Source of the DNA: Bathymodiolus brooksi
Lineage: Eukaryota; Mollusca; Bivalvia; Mytilida; Modiolidae
DNA length: 64,000 nucleotides
NCBI GenBank assembly: GCA_963680875.1
Contig: OY804579.1
Coordinates: forward strand, 30,303,804 to 30,367,803
Reading direction: 5' to 3'
This document shows, in pieces, positions 27,303 through 39,900 of the stretch. How positions within the stretch are numbered: the first letter of the stretch is position 1; every line of letters begins with the position of its first letter. The notes beneath the pieces were generated by a model. The model made no database searches, had not been told where the DNA came from, and saw nothing but the letters and a program-made list of their open reading frames with translations. A program made the position numbers and the translations under genes.

Positions 27303-27478
27303 GTCTCAAAGTACAAGATGTTTAAAGAGAAGTTTGAAGTTCTTAAGCCTTTATTAACAAATCATGTTAGCCACAGCAATTTAATGTTACAGTTTGTACA
27401 GAGATGTCTTGGTGAAGAAACATTCTTCCCAAAGAAAGAAATTTTAGATCTTATACAATGTCAGGCTATACCATCTGT
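27303..27478 (+). CDS. NOL11: Internal exon, probable nucleolar protein 11 (NOL11)
   Basis: The acceptor TTTAATTTCAG precedes GTCTCAAAG, and the donor is CCATCTGT|GTAAGT. The 176-bp frame is fully open, encoding 58 codons plus two bases (phase 2 exit). It begins VSKYKMFKEKF and ends DLIQCQAIPS, without low complexity. The next exon at 45494 joins in phase and continues LVPQLFDTLIKHREVDLL. NOL11 is a subunit of the t-UTP/UtpA part of the small-subunit processome; it acts in the nucleolus in rDNA transcription and 18S pre-rRNA processing. The assignment rests on recalled similarity of the combined peptide to the helical C-terminal half of vertebrate NOL11 and has not been searched. Upstream exons are not in the window, unless hidden in or beyond the satellite. 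The following intron is 18 kb. Confidence 0.62.
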
Positions 27479-27504
27479 GTAAGTTTTATATATTTTAGAC
27501 AACT

Positions 27505-27690
27505 GCAGTGGTGGTGTAATGGTTAACGTGCTCGTCAAGAATACACTAAATTGGGGGTTTTAAAGAGTATAGTAAGAGAAAAGACTGGTTGACTCAGAAT
27601 CAAGATATTGTGTCTTCCTGTGTTTCAGTGTTTCACTATGAAAATCTAAGTGTATTGGGTTAGTTATTTTTTGTTTGTAGACACGATGTT
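27505..27690 (+). mobile_element. tRNA-derived SINE, 5' part
   Basis: The segment GTGGTGTAATGGTTAACGTG resembles a tRNA D-arm / box A region. It is followed by AAAGACTGGTTGACTCAGAAT, which is also found in the SINE at 46395-46700. The box B and tail regions are missing or degraded. It lies about 30 bp inside the intron after exon 27303-27478. Confidence 0.55.
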
Positions 27691-28229
27691 TATTTACAAA
27701 GTTTTAGTTGGCTGATCCTTCTGAAATTTAAACAATGATTTTTGGCACAGAATAAAGACTTAGATTGATTTTTGGGATTCTAGCCATACCCGTGTCTGAA
27801 TAAGATGCCTAAAGCTCCCCCAAAAAGATTGACTTGCTCCAGACATATCAAGCTTCTACCAGGTGATGGCTTTTTCATTGTTTATTGAAAAAACATGTCA
27901 GTCAGAGCAGAATAAAATATTTAATTGTTTTGTATGCTATAGCTAAATGTATTTTGGTTTACAACAGTCTGTAATTACATGCATGCAGTGTACTTTGTTA
28001 TGAGAAGGTTCATTATAGATCTTTACCCTGGAAAAAAAACTGACTACATTGAACATTGTTCTGTATAAAACAAAGCAAAATTATAGGGAATTCCATGTGG
28101 GTGAATTAGCCCACAAGAATAGGTTTGACTATATTTTTAAGCATTTTACAATAATCAACCATTTTGTAAATTGTGTTTAGCATGTTAGTTTTCAATATAT
28201 GATGGTAATTAAGTTTTACATAATTTAGC
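27691..28229. other. Intronic DNA without recognised feature
   Basis: This is AT-rich unique-looking sequence. I see no open frame with coding character, no tandem repeat and no splice pair I would defend. Confidence 0.5.
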
Positions 28230-28445
28230 AGGGGTCGTCGTGATCATATGGTAGTTGTATATACACATACCTGTGCAATCAGTGCCTATCACCACTAATG
28301 TTGTGAGTTTGAACCCTGTTCATGGCGAAGTGTACTCGATGCAACATTATGTGATAAAAATTTGTCAGTGACTTGCAACAGGTCGATGGTTTTCTCTTGG
28401 CACTCCGGTTTCCTCCACCAATAAAACTGACCGCATGTAGAGATG
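28230..28445 (+). mobile_element. SINE (degraded), bivalve type
   Basis: It contains a box-B-like GAGTTTGAACCCTG, then GTGTACTCGATGCAACATTATGTGATAAA, TTGTCAGTGACTTGCA and CCGGTTTCCTCCACC. These blocks recur at 47055-47250 and, on the other strand, at 40655-40697. The order (tRNA-like head, then unrelated body) fits a tRNA-derived SINE. Confidence 0.6.
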
Positions 28446-28562
28446 CCGGTAATTTCCTATGATAGCCGCCATTTTGTTTTCCAGTAATGAAAATGACCAA
28501 AATTGACATTTTCAAAAATGTAATATTTACTTTTTAATCCCTTTATTGTTGTCTCCAACTGT

Positions 28563-29020
28563 TATTATACCCCCTGCAAACATAGTTTGGGTGGTACATA
28601 GGAATCGGTCTGTCCGGACCAACTTCCACATCTTTTGTCCGATTTCCACCAAACTGGAATTTAAGATCATGATGTGTGAACTTTGCAGTACAAAGGATTT
28701 TATTGTCTGTTGAGTTTTACCCCTGTTATGCCTCTTTGCACCTAGAAATTTTGAGACAATTCAGTATGCACTTTGTCATTGCAAATTCCCCCCACATGAT
28801 TAATCAGAAGTTCATGAAACTTCGTACATTGCAAGATCCTAATATGAAGATGTGCACATTAGTAGTATATCCTGGTCCATCAAGTTTTCTCAGAATTATG
28901 AGTCTAAAAGTTGTCTTCCAAATATGTTTTGGGTATTAATCCCGCATAGCGGACAGTTAAGTTATTCCACTTATGTATCAATGCGGGACTCCTGCGTCCA
29001 GCAGTACCTCTAGTTATTAA
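28563..29020 (+). repeat. Dispersed repeat beginning TATACCCCCTGCAAAC
   Basis: The opening, together with GGTCTGTCCGGACCAACTTCC and an end in GCGGGACTCCTGCGTCCAGCA, resembles a dispersed repeat I associate with bivalve genomes. Only one copy is present in the window, so limits are estimates. An 87-codon open stretch inside (28676-28939) has no recognisable protein character. Confidence 0.4.
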
Positions 29021-29696
29021 ATTGGGTTTAATCTGTATTTCCCTTCAATATTTTTATTTGCTGCGGTAAGAACAAATATTTATTAAAAATATATCGGATC
29101 AGAACCGGCGCTTAATAGTTTTTTTTTTATTGGGATACCCTCTTTGCGACAAAAATAGAATATGTTTATGACGTCGTACATCATGTTTTAAATATCCAAT
29201 GAAAGCTTAGATTTTCACGAAGGTCAATGTCATCGACAAATTTTTATTTCCGGTCAAATTTCATGTAAAAAATTCAATAGAAAACTTTATAATCATATTA
29301 TTCATAGGTAACTGCACAAATTTCAAAGTGTTCGTCATATTTAATTAATTCAAACATCGATGGTTAAATTGGCCAAGTATCAACAAAAAATAACGTCAAA
29401 AACATATTCTTTACAACGAAAGGAAAAAGGAGATTGAACCAAATTCAGCAACGCCATAGCCATGTGTCAATGTCATCGATGCATAACGACGTTAACAACT
29501 TGAACAAGATGGAAACTATTTCTGATAACATTAACGGTGAGTTATCATATTGAAAATATAATCATTATTGGATAGTTAGTATATCAAACAATGAACAAAA
29601 CAAAAAATAAAGCTATCGATAGACAGGGGAGGGTGCCGGTTCATGTTTTTATAAATGGACCTGCCCAACACTCTTTCCATTCTTTCTCTCTTTATT
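29021..29696. other. Intronic DNA without recognised feature
   Basis: AT-rich sequence with short homopolymers such as T9-10 near 29121. No coding frame, hairpin or repeat is shared with the rest of the window. Confidence 0.45.
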
Positions 29697-30000
29697 TTTA
29701 GCTCACTTGACCCAAAGGGTCAAGTGAGCTATTGCCATCACTTGGCGTCTGTCGTACGTCGTAAACATTTTCAAAAATCTTCTCCTCTGAAAGTACTAGA
29801 CCAATGGAAACCAAACTTGGTCTGAATCATCACTAGGGTGTCTAGTTTCAAAATTGTGTCCGGTGATGCCGTGCACCAACCAACATGGCCGCTGTTACAA
29901 AAAATAGAACATATGGTAAAATTGCAGGTTTTCGGTAATAACTCAAAAACCGTTAATAATATCAAAAATCTGACATTGGGTAAAAATGATCAGAACATCA

Positions 30001-30540
30001 AGATCTACCTACCCTGCAATTTTGAAGTAAATCTGATTACCCATCTTGGAGTTATTGCCCTTTTTTCATCAAATTTGTAAAATTTTAATACTTTTTGTCT
30101 TATATTTCAAAAACTATAAGAGATAACAGTTAAGTTTAAATTGCAAAAATGTGCGGCATATCAAGATCTACCCACCCTGCAATTTTGAAGTAAATCCCAT
30201 TCCCATTTTGGAGTTATTTCCCTTTTTTCATCAAATTTTCAAAATGTTAATACTTTTCGTCCTTTATTTCAAAAACTATAAGAGATAGATGTTAAGTGTA
30301 AACTGAAAACATGTTCAGCTTGTCAAGATCTACCTACCCTGCAATTTTGAAGTAAATTTGATTACCCATCTTGGAGTTATTGCCCTTTTTTCATCAATTT
30401 TTTTTTAAATTTTAATACTTTTCGTCTTATATTTCAAAAACTATTTAGAAATAGATGTTAAGTTTAAATTGCAAAAATGTGCAGCATGTCAAGATCTACC
30501 TACCCTGCAATTTTGAAGTAAATCCCATTACCCATTTTGA
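30001..30540 (+). repeat. 163-bp tandem repeat inside the AGCTCAC element
   Basis: The phrase AGATCTACCTACCCTGCAAT followed by TTTTGAAGTAAATC recurs at 30001, 30164, 30326 and 30492, spacing 162-166 bp. Units include TTTCAAAAACTATAAGAGAT and GAGTTATTGCCC. About three and a half units are present. Confidence 0.85.
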
Positions 30541-31741
30541 CCAATTATGCAAATTAGAAAAAAGGGGGGATGAAATTTAAAAAAAATCTTCTCCTCTGAA
30601 ATTACTGAGCCAATCTCAACCAAACTTTGCTGAAATGATCCTTAGGTGGTCCCCTTTCAAAATGATGTCCGTCAGCACCGTCCTGTATCCAAGATGGCTG
30701 CCATTACTAAAAATAGAAATCTCTTCAAATGGCCAAAACTGCTCTATTTTAAGCCAGAAAGTGCCCAAATTTGAACTGTATAAGCATAATGATGAGTTTT
30801 TTAACATATATTACGGGATTTTTTATGAACTTTGAACTTTTGCCTATTTTGACCGATTATGCAAATTAGAAAAAAGGGGGGATGAAATTTAAAAAATTTC
30901 TTATCCTCTGAAACTACTGAGCCAATCTCAACCAAACTTTGCTGAAATGATCCTTGGGTGGTCCCCTTTCAAAATTGTGTCCGTCAGTGCCGTCCTGTAT
31001 CCAAGATGGCCGCCATTACTATAAATAGAAATTTCTTCAAATGGCCAAAACTGCTCTATTTTAAGCCAGAAAGTGCCCAAATTTGAACTGTATAAACATA
31101 ATGAGCTTTTTAACATCTATTACGAGATTTTTATGAACTTTGAACTTTTGCCTATTTTGACCGATTATGCAAATTAGAAAAAAGGGGGATGAAATTTTAA
31201 AAAAATCTTCTCCTCTGAAACTACTGAGCCAATCTCAACCAAACTTTGCTGAAATGATCCTTGGGTGGTCCCCTTTCAAAATTGTGTCCGTCAGCACCAT
31301 CCTGTATCCAAGATGGCCACCATTACTATAAATAGAAATTTCTTCAAATGGCCAAAACTGCTCTATTTTAAGCCAGAAAGTGCCCAAATTTGAACTGTAT
31401 AAGCATAATGATGAGCTTTTTAACATGTATTATGGGATTTTTTATGAACTTTGAACTTTTGCCTATTTTGACCGATTATGCAAATTAGAAAAAAGGGGGG
31501 ATGAAATTTTAAAAAAATCTTCTCCTCTGAAACTACTGGGCCAATCTCAACCAAACTTTGCTGAAATGATCCTTGGGTGGTCCACTTTCAAAATTGTGTC
31601 CGTCAGCACCGTCTTGTATCCAAGATGGCCACCATGACTAAAAATAGAAATTTCTTCAAATGGCCAAAACTGCTCTATTTTAAGCCAGAAAGTGCCCAAA
31701 TTTGAACTGTATAAGCATAATGATGAGCTTTTTAACATATA

Positions 31742-32699
31742 CAGTTGACCCTCATTGTCTCGAATTCGGTTGACTCGAATTTCCGGTTGAGTCGAAAAAA
31801 ATTTATCGCAGTCCCGAACTTCGTTGTGTATAAATATATATAATTTGACTCCTGTTGAGTCGAATTCGGACGAGTCGAAATTTCGGTTGTCTCGAATAAA
31901 AGTTTTGGTCCCGAGATGTAGAAAGCCATATTATTTACATTCGTTAAGTCAAATTTACCTGTCAAAACATGTGTATTACCTTAGGATTAAAATCGGATCA
32001 CAGGTGAAACAACCGGTCATTGAATTTGACATTTTTACCATAGGCTATTTCACATGTTTATTTCACAATCTGTCAAATTAATTAGTGATAATATTTGAAT
32101 TGGCTTGGTATTATGACACAGGTTAGATGTGTACAATCAAAAATTATCGATTCATAATAAGTGCGCTTGGGTCGGCATACATCAATGATTATGAAAAGTA
32201 CACAAAGGAAGCGTTTTATCTATTGAATTATTTGTCGGAAATTAATTTTGATTAAAGAAGAATAGTTTTCTTCTACACTTTATTGAATAATAAAAACACA
32301 CCATTTATTGTAAATAAACAGTATAACACAAAGAAAAATACGTCATGATGGGTGAAGTTTAATGACAATGCAACAGGTGAAAAACATAAACAAAACGGAT
32401 AAACATATTCATTCACACTAAAAAAGATATCTAGAAGTTATCAGTCGTTTCACAAGATTCAAAGAATTTAACGGAGAGGAAAAAACAGCAACAAAAACAT
32501 CGAATATGTTTAAAATCGTTCCGAGAATAGGGACATGCGATGCTGGTTTTAGCTCTTCAAAATTGCACTCGAGTTATCTCCCTTTCGTTGTTAAACAAAC
32601 CACACTTCCGGTATCTTCGTAGCTCCTCTTGAGTCGAACTACGGTTGACTCGAATTTTTTCCATGGTCCCATCGAATTCGAGATAACGATAGTCAACTG
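31742..32699 (+). mobile_element. pogo/Tigger-like MITE, copy 1 (958 bp)
   Basis: The termini read CAGTTGACCCTCATTGTCTC at the left and the near reverse complement ATAACGATAGTCAACTG at the right. They form terminal inverted repeats of about 26 bp with four mismatches. TA flanks both ends. Neighbouring satellite monomers show the empty site ACATATATTATGGG, so the insertion duplicated a TA dinucleotide. CAGTTGACC termini with TA duplication match pogo/Tigger elements of the Tc1/mariner superfamily. The interior has GAGTCGAA/GACTCGAAT sub-repeats and no transposase, so it depends on an element elsewhere. Confidence 0.8.
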
Positions 32700-35506
32700 T
32701 ATTATGGGATTTTTTATGAACTTTGAACTTTTGCCTATTTTGACCGATTATGCAAATTAGAAAAAAGGGGGGATGAAATTAAAAAAAAAAATCTTCTCCT
32801 CTGAAACTACTGAGCCAATCTCAACCAAACTTTGCTGAAATGATCCTTGGGTGGTCCACTTTCAAAATTGTGTCCGTCAGCACCGTCTTGTATCCACCAT
32901 TACTAAAAATAGAAATTTCTTCAAATGGCCAAAACTGCTCTATTTTAAGCCAGAAAGTGCCCAAATTTGAACTGTATAAGCATAGTGATGAGCTTTTTAA
33001 CATATATTATGAAATTTTTATGAACTTTGAACTTTTCCCTATTTTGACCGATTATGCAAATTAGAAAAAAGGGGGGATGAAATTTAAAAAAAATCTTCTC
33101 CTCTGAAACTACTGTGCCAATCTCAACCAAACTCTGCTGAAATGATCCTTGGGTGGTCCCCTTTCAAAATTGTGTCCGTCAGCGCCGTCCTGTATCCAAG
33201 ATGGCCGCCATTACTAAAAATAGAATTGTTTTCAAATGGCCAAAACTGCTCTATTTTAAGCCAGAAAGTGCCCAAATTTGAACTGTATAAGCATAATGAT
33301 GAGCTTTTTAACATATATTATGGGATTTTTTATGAACTTTGAACTTTTGCCTATTTTGACCGATTATGCAAATTAGAAAAAAGGGGGGATGAAATATTTA
33401 AAAAAAATCTTCTCCTCTGAAACTACTGTGCCAATCTCAACCAAACTTTGCTGAAATGATCCTTGGGTGGTCCACTTTCAAAATTGTGTCCGTCAGCGCC
33501 GTCCTGTATCCAAGATGGCCACCATTACTAAAAATAGAATTGTTTTCAAATGGCCAAAACTGCTCTATTTTAAGCCAGAAAGTGCCCAAATTTGAACTGT
33601 ATAAGCATAATGATGAGCTTTTTAACATATATTATGGGATTTTTTATGAACTTTGAACTTTTGCCTATTTTGACCGATTATGCAAATTAGAAAAAAGGGG
33701 GGATGAAATTTTTAAAAAAATCTTCTCCTCTGAAACTACTGTGCCAATCTCAACCAAACTTTGCTGAAATGATCCTTGGGTGGTCCACTTTCAAAATTGT
33801 GTCGGTCAGCACCGTCTTGTATCCAAGATGGCCGCCATTATTAAAAATAGAAATTTCTTCAAATGGCCAAAACTGCTCTATTTTAAGCCAGAAAGTGCCC
33901 AAATTTGAACTGTATAAGCATAATGATGAGCTTTTTAACATATATTACGGGATTTTTTTATGAACTTTGAACTTTTGCATATTTTGACCGATTATGCAAA
34001 TTAGAAAAAAGGGGGGATGAAATTTAAAAAAAAAATTCTCCTCTGAAACTACTGAGCCAATCTCAACCAAACTTTGCTGAAATGATCCTTGGGTGGTCCC
34101 CTTTCAAAATTGTGTCCGTCAGCGCCGTCCTGTATCCAAGATGGCCGCCATTACTATAAATAGAAATTTCTTCAAATGGCCAAAACTGCTCTATTTTAAG
34201 CCAGAAAGTGCCCAAATTTGAACTGTATAAACATAATGATGAGCTTTTTAACATCTATTACGGGATTTTTATGAACTTTGAACTTTTCCCTATTTTGACC
34301 GATTATGCAAATTAGAAAAAAGGGGGGATGAGATTTTAAAAAAAAATCTTCTCCTCTGAAACTACTGTGCCAATCTCAACCAAACTTTGCTGAAATGATC
34401 CTTGGGTGGTCCCCTTTCAAAATTGTGTCCGTCAGCGCCGTCCTGTATCCAAGTTGGCCGCCATGACTAAAAATAGAAATTTCTTCAAATGGCCAAAACT
34501 GCTCTATTTTAAGCCAGAAAGTGCCCAAATTTGAACTGTATAAGCATAATGATGAGCTTTTTAACATGTATTACGGGATTTTTTATGAACTTTGAACTTT
34601 TGCCTATTTTAACCGATTATGCAAATTAGAAAAAAGGGGGGATGAGATTTTAAAAAAAAATCTTCTCCTCTGAAACTACTGAGCCAATCTCAACCAAACT
34701 TTGCTGAAATGATCCTTGGGTGGTCCCCTTTCAAAATTGTGTCCGTCAGCACCGTCCTGTATCCAAGATGGCCGCCATTACTAAAAATAGAAATTTCTTC
34801 AAATGGCCAAAACTGCTCTATTTTAAGCCAGAAAGTGCCCAAATTTGAACTGTATAAACATAATGATGAGCTTTTTAACATCTATTACGGGATTTTTATG
34901 AACTTTGAACTTTTGCCTATTTTGACCGATTATGCAAATTAGAAAAAAGGGGGGATGAGATTAAAAAAAATCTTCCCCTCTGAAACTACTGTGCCAATCT
35001 CAACCAAACTTTGCTGAAATGATCCTTGGGTGGTCCCCTTTCAAAATTGTGTCCGTCAGCGCCGTCCTGTATCCAAGATGGCCGCCATTACTATAAATAG
35101 AAATTTCTTCAAATGGCCAAAACTGCTCTATTTTAAGCCAGAAAGTGCCCAAATTTGAACTGTATAAACATAATGATGAGCTTTTTAACATATATTATGG
35201 GATTTTTTATCAACTTTGAACTTTTGCCTATTTTGACCGATTATGCAAATTAGAAAAAAGGGGGGATGAAATTTTAAAAAAATCTTCTCCTCTGAAACTA
35301 CTGGGCCAATCTCAACCAAACTTTGCTGAAATGATCCTTGGGTGGTCCACTTTCAAAATTGTGTCCGTCAGCACCGTCTTGTATCCAAGATGGCCACCAT
35401 GACTAAAAATAGAAATTTCTTCAAATGGCCAAAACTGCTCTATTTTAAGCCAGAAAGTGCCCAAATTTGAACTGTATAAGCATAATGATGAGCTTTTTAA
35501 CATATA

Positions 35507-36464
35507 CAGTTGACCCTCATTGTCTCGAATTCGGTTGACTCGAATTTCCGGTTGAGTCGAAAAAAATTTATCGCAGTCCCGAACTTCGTTGTGTATAAAT
35601 ATATATAATTTGACTCCTGTTGAGTCGAATTCGGACGAGTCGAAATTTCGGTTGTCTCGAATAAAAGTTTTGGTCCCGAGATGTAGAAAGCCATATTATT
35701 TACATTCGTTAAGTCAAATTTACCTGTCAAAACATGTGTATTACCTTAGGATTAAAATCGGATCACAGGTGAAACATCCGGTCATTGAATTTGACATTTT
35801 TACCATAGGCTATTTCACATGTTTATTTCACAATCTGTCAAATTAATTAGTGATAATATTTGAATTGGCTTGGTATTATGACACAGGTTAGATGTGTACA
35901 ATCAAAAATTATCGATTCATAATAAGTGCGCTTGGGTCGGCATACATCAATGATTATGAAAAGTACACAAAGGAAGCGTTTTATCTATTGAATTATTTGT
36001 CGGAAATTAATTTTGATTAAAGAAGAATAGTTTTCTTCTACACTTTATTGAATAATAAAAACACACCATTTATTGTAAATAAACAGTATAACACAAAGAA
36101 AAATACGTCATGATGGGTGAAGTTTAATGACAATGCAACAGGTGAAAAACATAAACAAAACGGATAAACATATTCATTCACACAAAAAAAGATATCTAGA
36201 AGTTATCAGTCGTTTCACAAGATTCAAAGAATTTAACGGAGAGGAAAAAACAGCAACAAAAACATCGAATATGTTTAAAATCGTTCCGAGAATAGGGACA
36301 TGCGATGCTGGTTTTAGCTCTTCAAAATTGCACTCGAGTTATCTCCCTTTCGTTGTTAAACAAACCACACTTCCGGTATCTTCGTAGCTCCTCTTGAGTC
36401 GAACTACGGTTGACTCGAATTTTTTCCATGGTCCCATCGAATTCGAGATAACGATAGTCGACTG
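35507..36464 (+). mobile_element. pogo/Tigger-like MITE, copy 2 (958 bp)
   Basis: It has the same length, internal sequence and insertion point within the 313-bp monomer as copy 1, 3,765 bp away. Only scattered differences are visible, for example TAGTCGACTG for TAGTCAACTG at the right terminus and ACATCCGG for ACAACCGG inside. The flanking monomers are also paired, so this copy arose by duplication of the array and not by a second transposition. Confidence 0.85.
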
Positions 36465-37489
36465 TATTATGGGATTTTTTATGAACTTTGAACTTTTGCC
36501 TATTTTGACCGATTATGCAAATTAGAAAAAAGGGGGGATGAAATTAAAAAAAAAAATCTTCTCCTCTGAAACTACTGAGCCAATCTCAACCAAACTTTGC
36601 TGAAATGATCCTTGGGTGGTCCACTTTCAAAATTGTGTCCGTCAGCACCGTCTTGTATCCACCATTACTAAAAATAGAAATTTCTTCAAATGGCCAAAAC
36701 TGCTCTATTTTAAGTCAGAAAGTGCCCAAATTTGAACTGTATAAGCATAGTGATGAGCTTTTTAACATATATTATGAAATTTTTATGAACTTTGAACTTT
36801 TCCCTATTTTGACCGATTATGCAAATTAGAAAAAAGGGGGGATGAGATTAAAAAAAAATCTTCTCCTCTGAAACTACTGTGCCAATCTCAACCAAACTTT
36901 GCTGAAATGATCCTTGGGTGGTCCCCTTTCAAAATTGTGTCCGTCAGCGCCGTCCTGTATCCAAGATGGCCGCCATTACTATAAATAGAAATTTCTTCAA
37001 ATGGCCAAAACTGCTCTATTTTAAGCCAGAAAGTGCCCAAATTTGAACTGTATAAACATAATGATGAGCTTTTTAACATATATCATGGGATTTTTTATGA
37101 ACTTTGAACTTTTGCCTATTTTAACCGATTATGCAAATTAGAAAAAAGGGGGGATGAAATTTAAAAAAAAAATCTTCTCCTCTGAAACTACTGTGCCAAT
37201 CTCAACCAAACTTTGCTGAAATGATCCTTGGGTGGTCCACTTTCAAAATTGTGTCGGTCAGCACCGTCTTGTATCCAAGATGGCCGCCATTATTAAAAAT
37301 AGAAATTTCTTCAAATGGCCAAAACTGCTCTATTTTAAGCCAGAAAGTGCCCAAATTTGAACTGTATAAGCATAATGATGAGCTTTTTAACATGTATTAC
37401 AGGATTTTTTATGAACTTCGAACTTTTGCCGACCGATTATGCAAATTAGAAAAAAGGGGGGATGAAATTTAAAAAAATCTTCTCCTCTG

Positions 37490-39900
37490 AAACTACTGAG
37501 CTAATCTCAACCAAACTTTGCTGAAATGATTCTTGGATGGTCCCCTTCCAAAATTGTGTCCGTTGATCCCGATTTCCTACCAAGATGGCCGCCAAGCTCA
37601 AAATAGAAAAAAGGGGGATGAAATTTTAATTGTCCATTGCTGCTTTAGTGCAAGTCAAAATGAACTGAAATTTTAACTGCAGCTACATGGCAAGAAGTAG
37701 TTTAGCCTATATTCCGGGTTTTTCTGTGAAATTTTTCTTTCAGCCGATATATACCGATTATGCAAATTAGGCATATTTTGATAAAAGATCGCATTTAAAT
37801 CTTCTCCTCTGAAACCGCTTAACCAAATTAAACCAAACCTGGAAGGGATGGTCCCTGGGTGGTTCCCTTTCAAATTTGTGTCCAACAGCCTGCCCCTCCA
37901 TTCAAGATGGCTGCTGTTACTAAAAATAGAAATTTCTTCAATTGTCCATTGCTGCTTTAGTATAAGTCAAAATGAGCTCAAATTTAAACTGCAGCTACAT
38001 GGCAAGGAGTAGTTTAGCATATGTTTGGGGGGTTTTTTTTGAAATTTTTCTTTCAGCCGATTTATACCGATTATGCAAATTAGGCATATTTTGATAAAAG
38101 ATCACATTTAAATCTTCTCCTCTGAAACCGCTGAACCAAATTAAACCAAACCTGGCAGGGATGGTCCCTGGGTGGGTCCCTTTCAAAATTGTGTCTGACA
38201 GCCCCGCCCTCCATTCAAGATGGCCACTGTTATTAAAAATAGAAATTTCTTCAAATGGCCAAAACTGCTCTATTTTAAGCCAGAATGTGCCCAAATTTGA
38301 ACTGTGTAAGCATAATGATGAGCTTTTTAGCATATATTACAGGATTTTGTATGAACTTTGAACTTTTGCCGATTTTGACCGATTATGCAAATTAGAAAAA
38401 AGGGGGGATGAAATTTTAATTGTCCATTGCTGCTTTAGTGTAAGTCAAAATGAGTGCAAATTTTAACTGCAGCTACATGGCAAGGAGTAGTTTAACACAT
38501 ATTCCGGGTTTTTCTGTGAAATTTTTCTTTCAGCCGATATATACCGATTATGCAAATTAGGCATATTTTGATAAAAGATCGCATTTAAATCTTCTCCTCT
38601 GAAACCGCTGAACCAAATTAAACCAAACCTGGCAGGGATGGTCCCTGGGTGGTTCCCTTTCAAATTTGTGTCCAACAGCCCCGCCCTCCATTCAAGATGG
38701 CTGCTGTTACTAAAAATAGAAATTTCTTCAATTATCCATTGCTGCTTTAGTATAAGTCAAAATGAGCTCAAATTTAAACTGCAGCTACATGGCAAGGAGT
38801 AGTTTAGCATATGTTCGGGGTTTTTTTTTTAATTTTTCTTTCAGCCGATTTATACCGATTATGCAAATTAGGCATATTTTGATAAAAGATCGCATTTAAA
38901 TCTTCTCCTCTGAAACCGCTGAACCAAATTAAACCAAACCTGGCAGGATGGTCCCTGGGTGGATCCCTTTCAAAACTGTGTCCGACAGCCCCGCCCTCCA
39001 TTCAAGATGGCCGCTGTTACTAAAAATAGAAATTTCTTCAAATGGCCAAAACTGCTCTATTTTAAGCCAGAATGTGCCCAAATTTGAACTGTATAAGCAT
39101 AATGATGAGCTTTTTAACATGTATTACAGGATTTTTTATGAACTTTGAACTTTTGCCGATTTTGACCGATTATGCAAATTAGAAAAAAGGGGGGATGAAA
39201 TTTTAAAAAATCTTCTCCTCTGAAACTACTGATCCAATCTCAACCAAACTTTGCTGAAATGATTCTTGGGTGGTCCCCTTCCAAAATTGTGTCCGGTGAT
39301 CCCGACTTACAACCAAGATGGCCGCCAAGCTCAAAATAGAAAAAAGGGGGATGAAATTTTAATTGTCCATTGCTGCTTTAGTGCAAGTCAAAATGAACTG
39401 AAATTTTAACTGCAGCTACATGGCAAGAAGTAGTTTAGCCTATATTCCGGGTTTTTCTGTGAAATTTTTCTTTCAGCCGATATTTACCGATTATGCAAAT
39501 TAGGCATATTTTGATAAAAGATCGCATTTAAATCTTCTCCTCTGAAACCGCTGAACCAAATTAAACCAAACCTGGCAGGGATGGTCCCTGGGTGGTTCCC
39601 TTTCAAATTTGTGTCCAACAGCCTGCCCCTCCATTCAAGATGGCTGCTGTTACTAAAAATAGAAATTTCTTCAATTGTCCATTGCTGCTTTAGTATAAGT
39701 CAAAATGAGCTCAAATTTAAACTGCAGCTACATGGCAAGGAGTAGTTTAGCATATGTTTGGGGGGGGTTTTTTGAAATTTTTCTTTCAGCCGATTTATAC
39801 CGATTATGCAAATTAGGCATATTTTGATAAAAGATCACATTTAAATCTTCTCCTCTGAAACCGCTGAACCAAATTTGTGTCTGGTGGTCCCGCCCTCTGA
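37490..39900 (+). repeat. Mixed tandem array of 313-bp and longer diverged units
   Basis: Units with AATTGTCCATTGCTGCTTTAG, AACTGCAGCTACATGGCAAG and CAGCCGATATATACCGATTA alternate with 313-type units carrying ATGGCCAAAACTGC. The phrase TCCATTGCTGCTTTAG appears near 37631, 37944, 38421, 38734, 39366 and 39679, so spacing alternates between about 313 and 477-632 bp. This is a related but older or separate monomer class at the right side of the element. Confidence 0.8.

Larger units (their letters stand above)
30545..37480 (+). repeat. 313-bp satellite array inside the AGCTCAC element
   Basis: Sixteen full monomers of about 307-314 bp recur head to tail. Landmarks in each are TCTTCTCCTCTGAAACTACT, CCAAACTTTGCTGAAATGAT, GTATCCAAGATGGCC, ATGGCCAAAACTGCTC, and ACCGATTATGCAAATTAG followed by A6G5-6. 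Successive monomers can be counted from the CCAAACTTTGCTGAAATGAT sites between 30616 and 37202. Two monomers are split by a MITE and their right-hand partners lack part of the AAGATGGCC block. Each monomer holds a fortuitous 60-66-codon open stretch on both strands, which is not evidence of a gene. Confidence 0.95.

Noticed and set aside
31740..36466. Two independent transpositions of the same MITE at a hotspot
   Set aside because: Flanking monomers are paired at the same 3,765-bp offset, so duplication of one insertion explains both.
30616..39148. Repeated 60-112-codon frames on the minus strand (MLKSSSLCLYSSNLG...) as a gene family
   Set aside because: They are the 313-bp satellite read in reverse, with matching open stretches on the + strand and no coding signature beyond the repeat.
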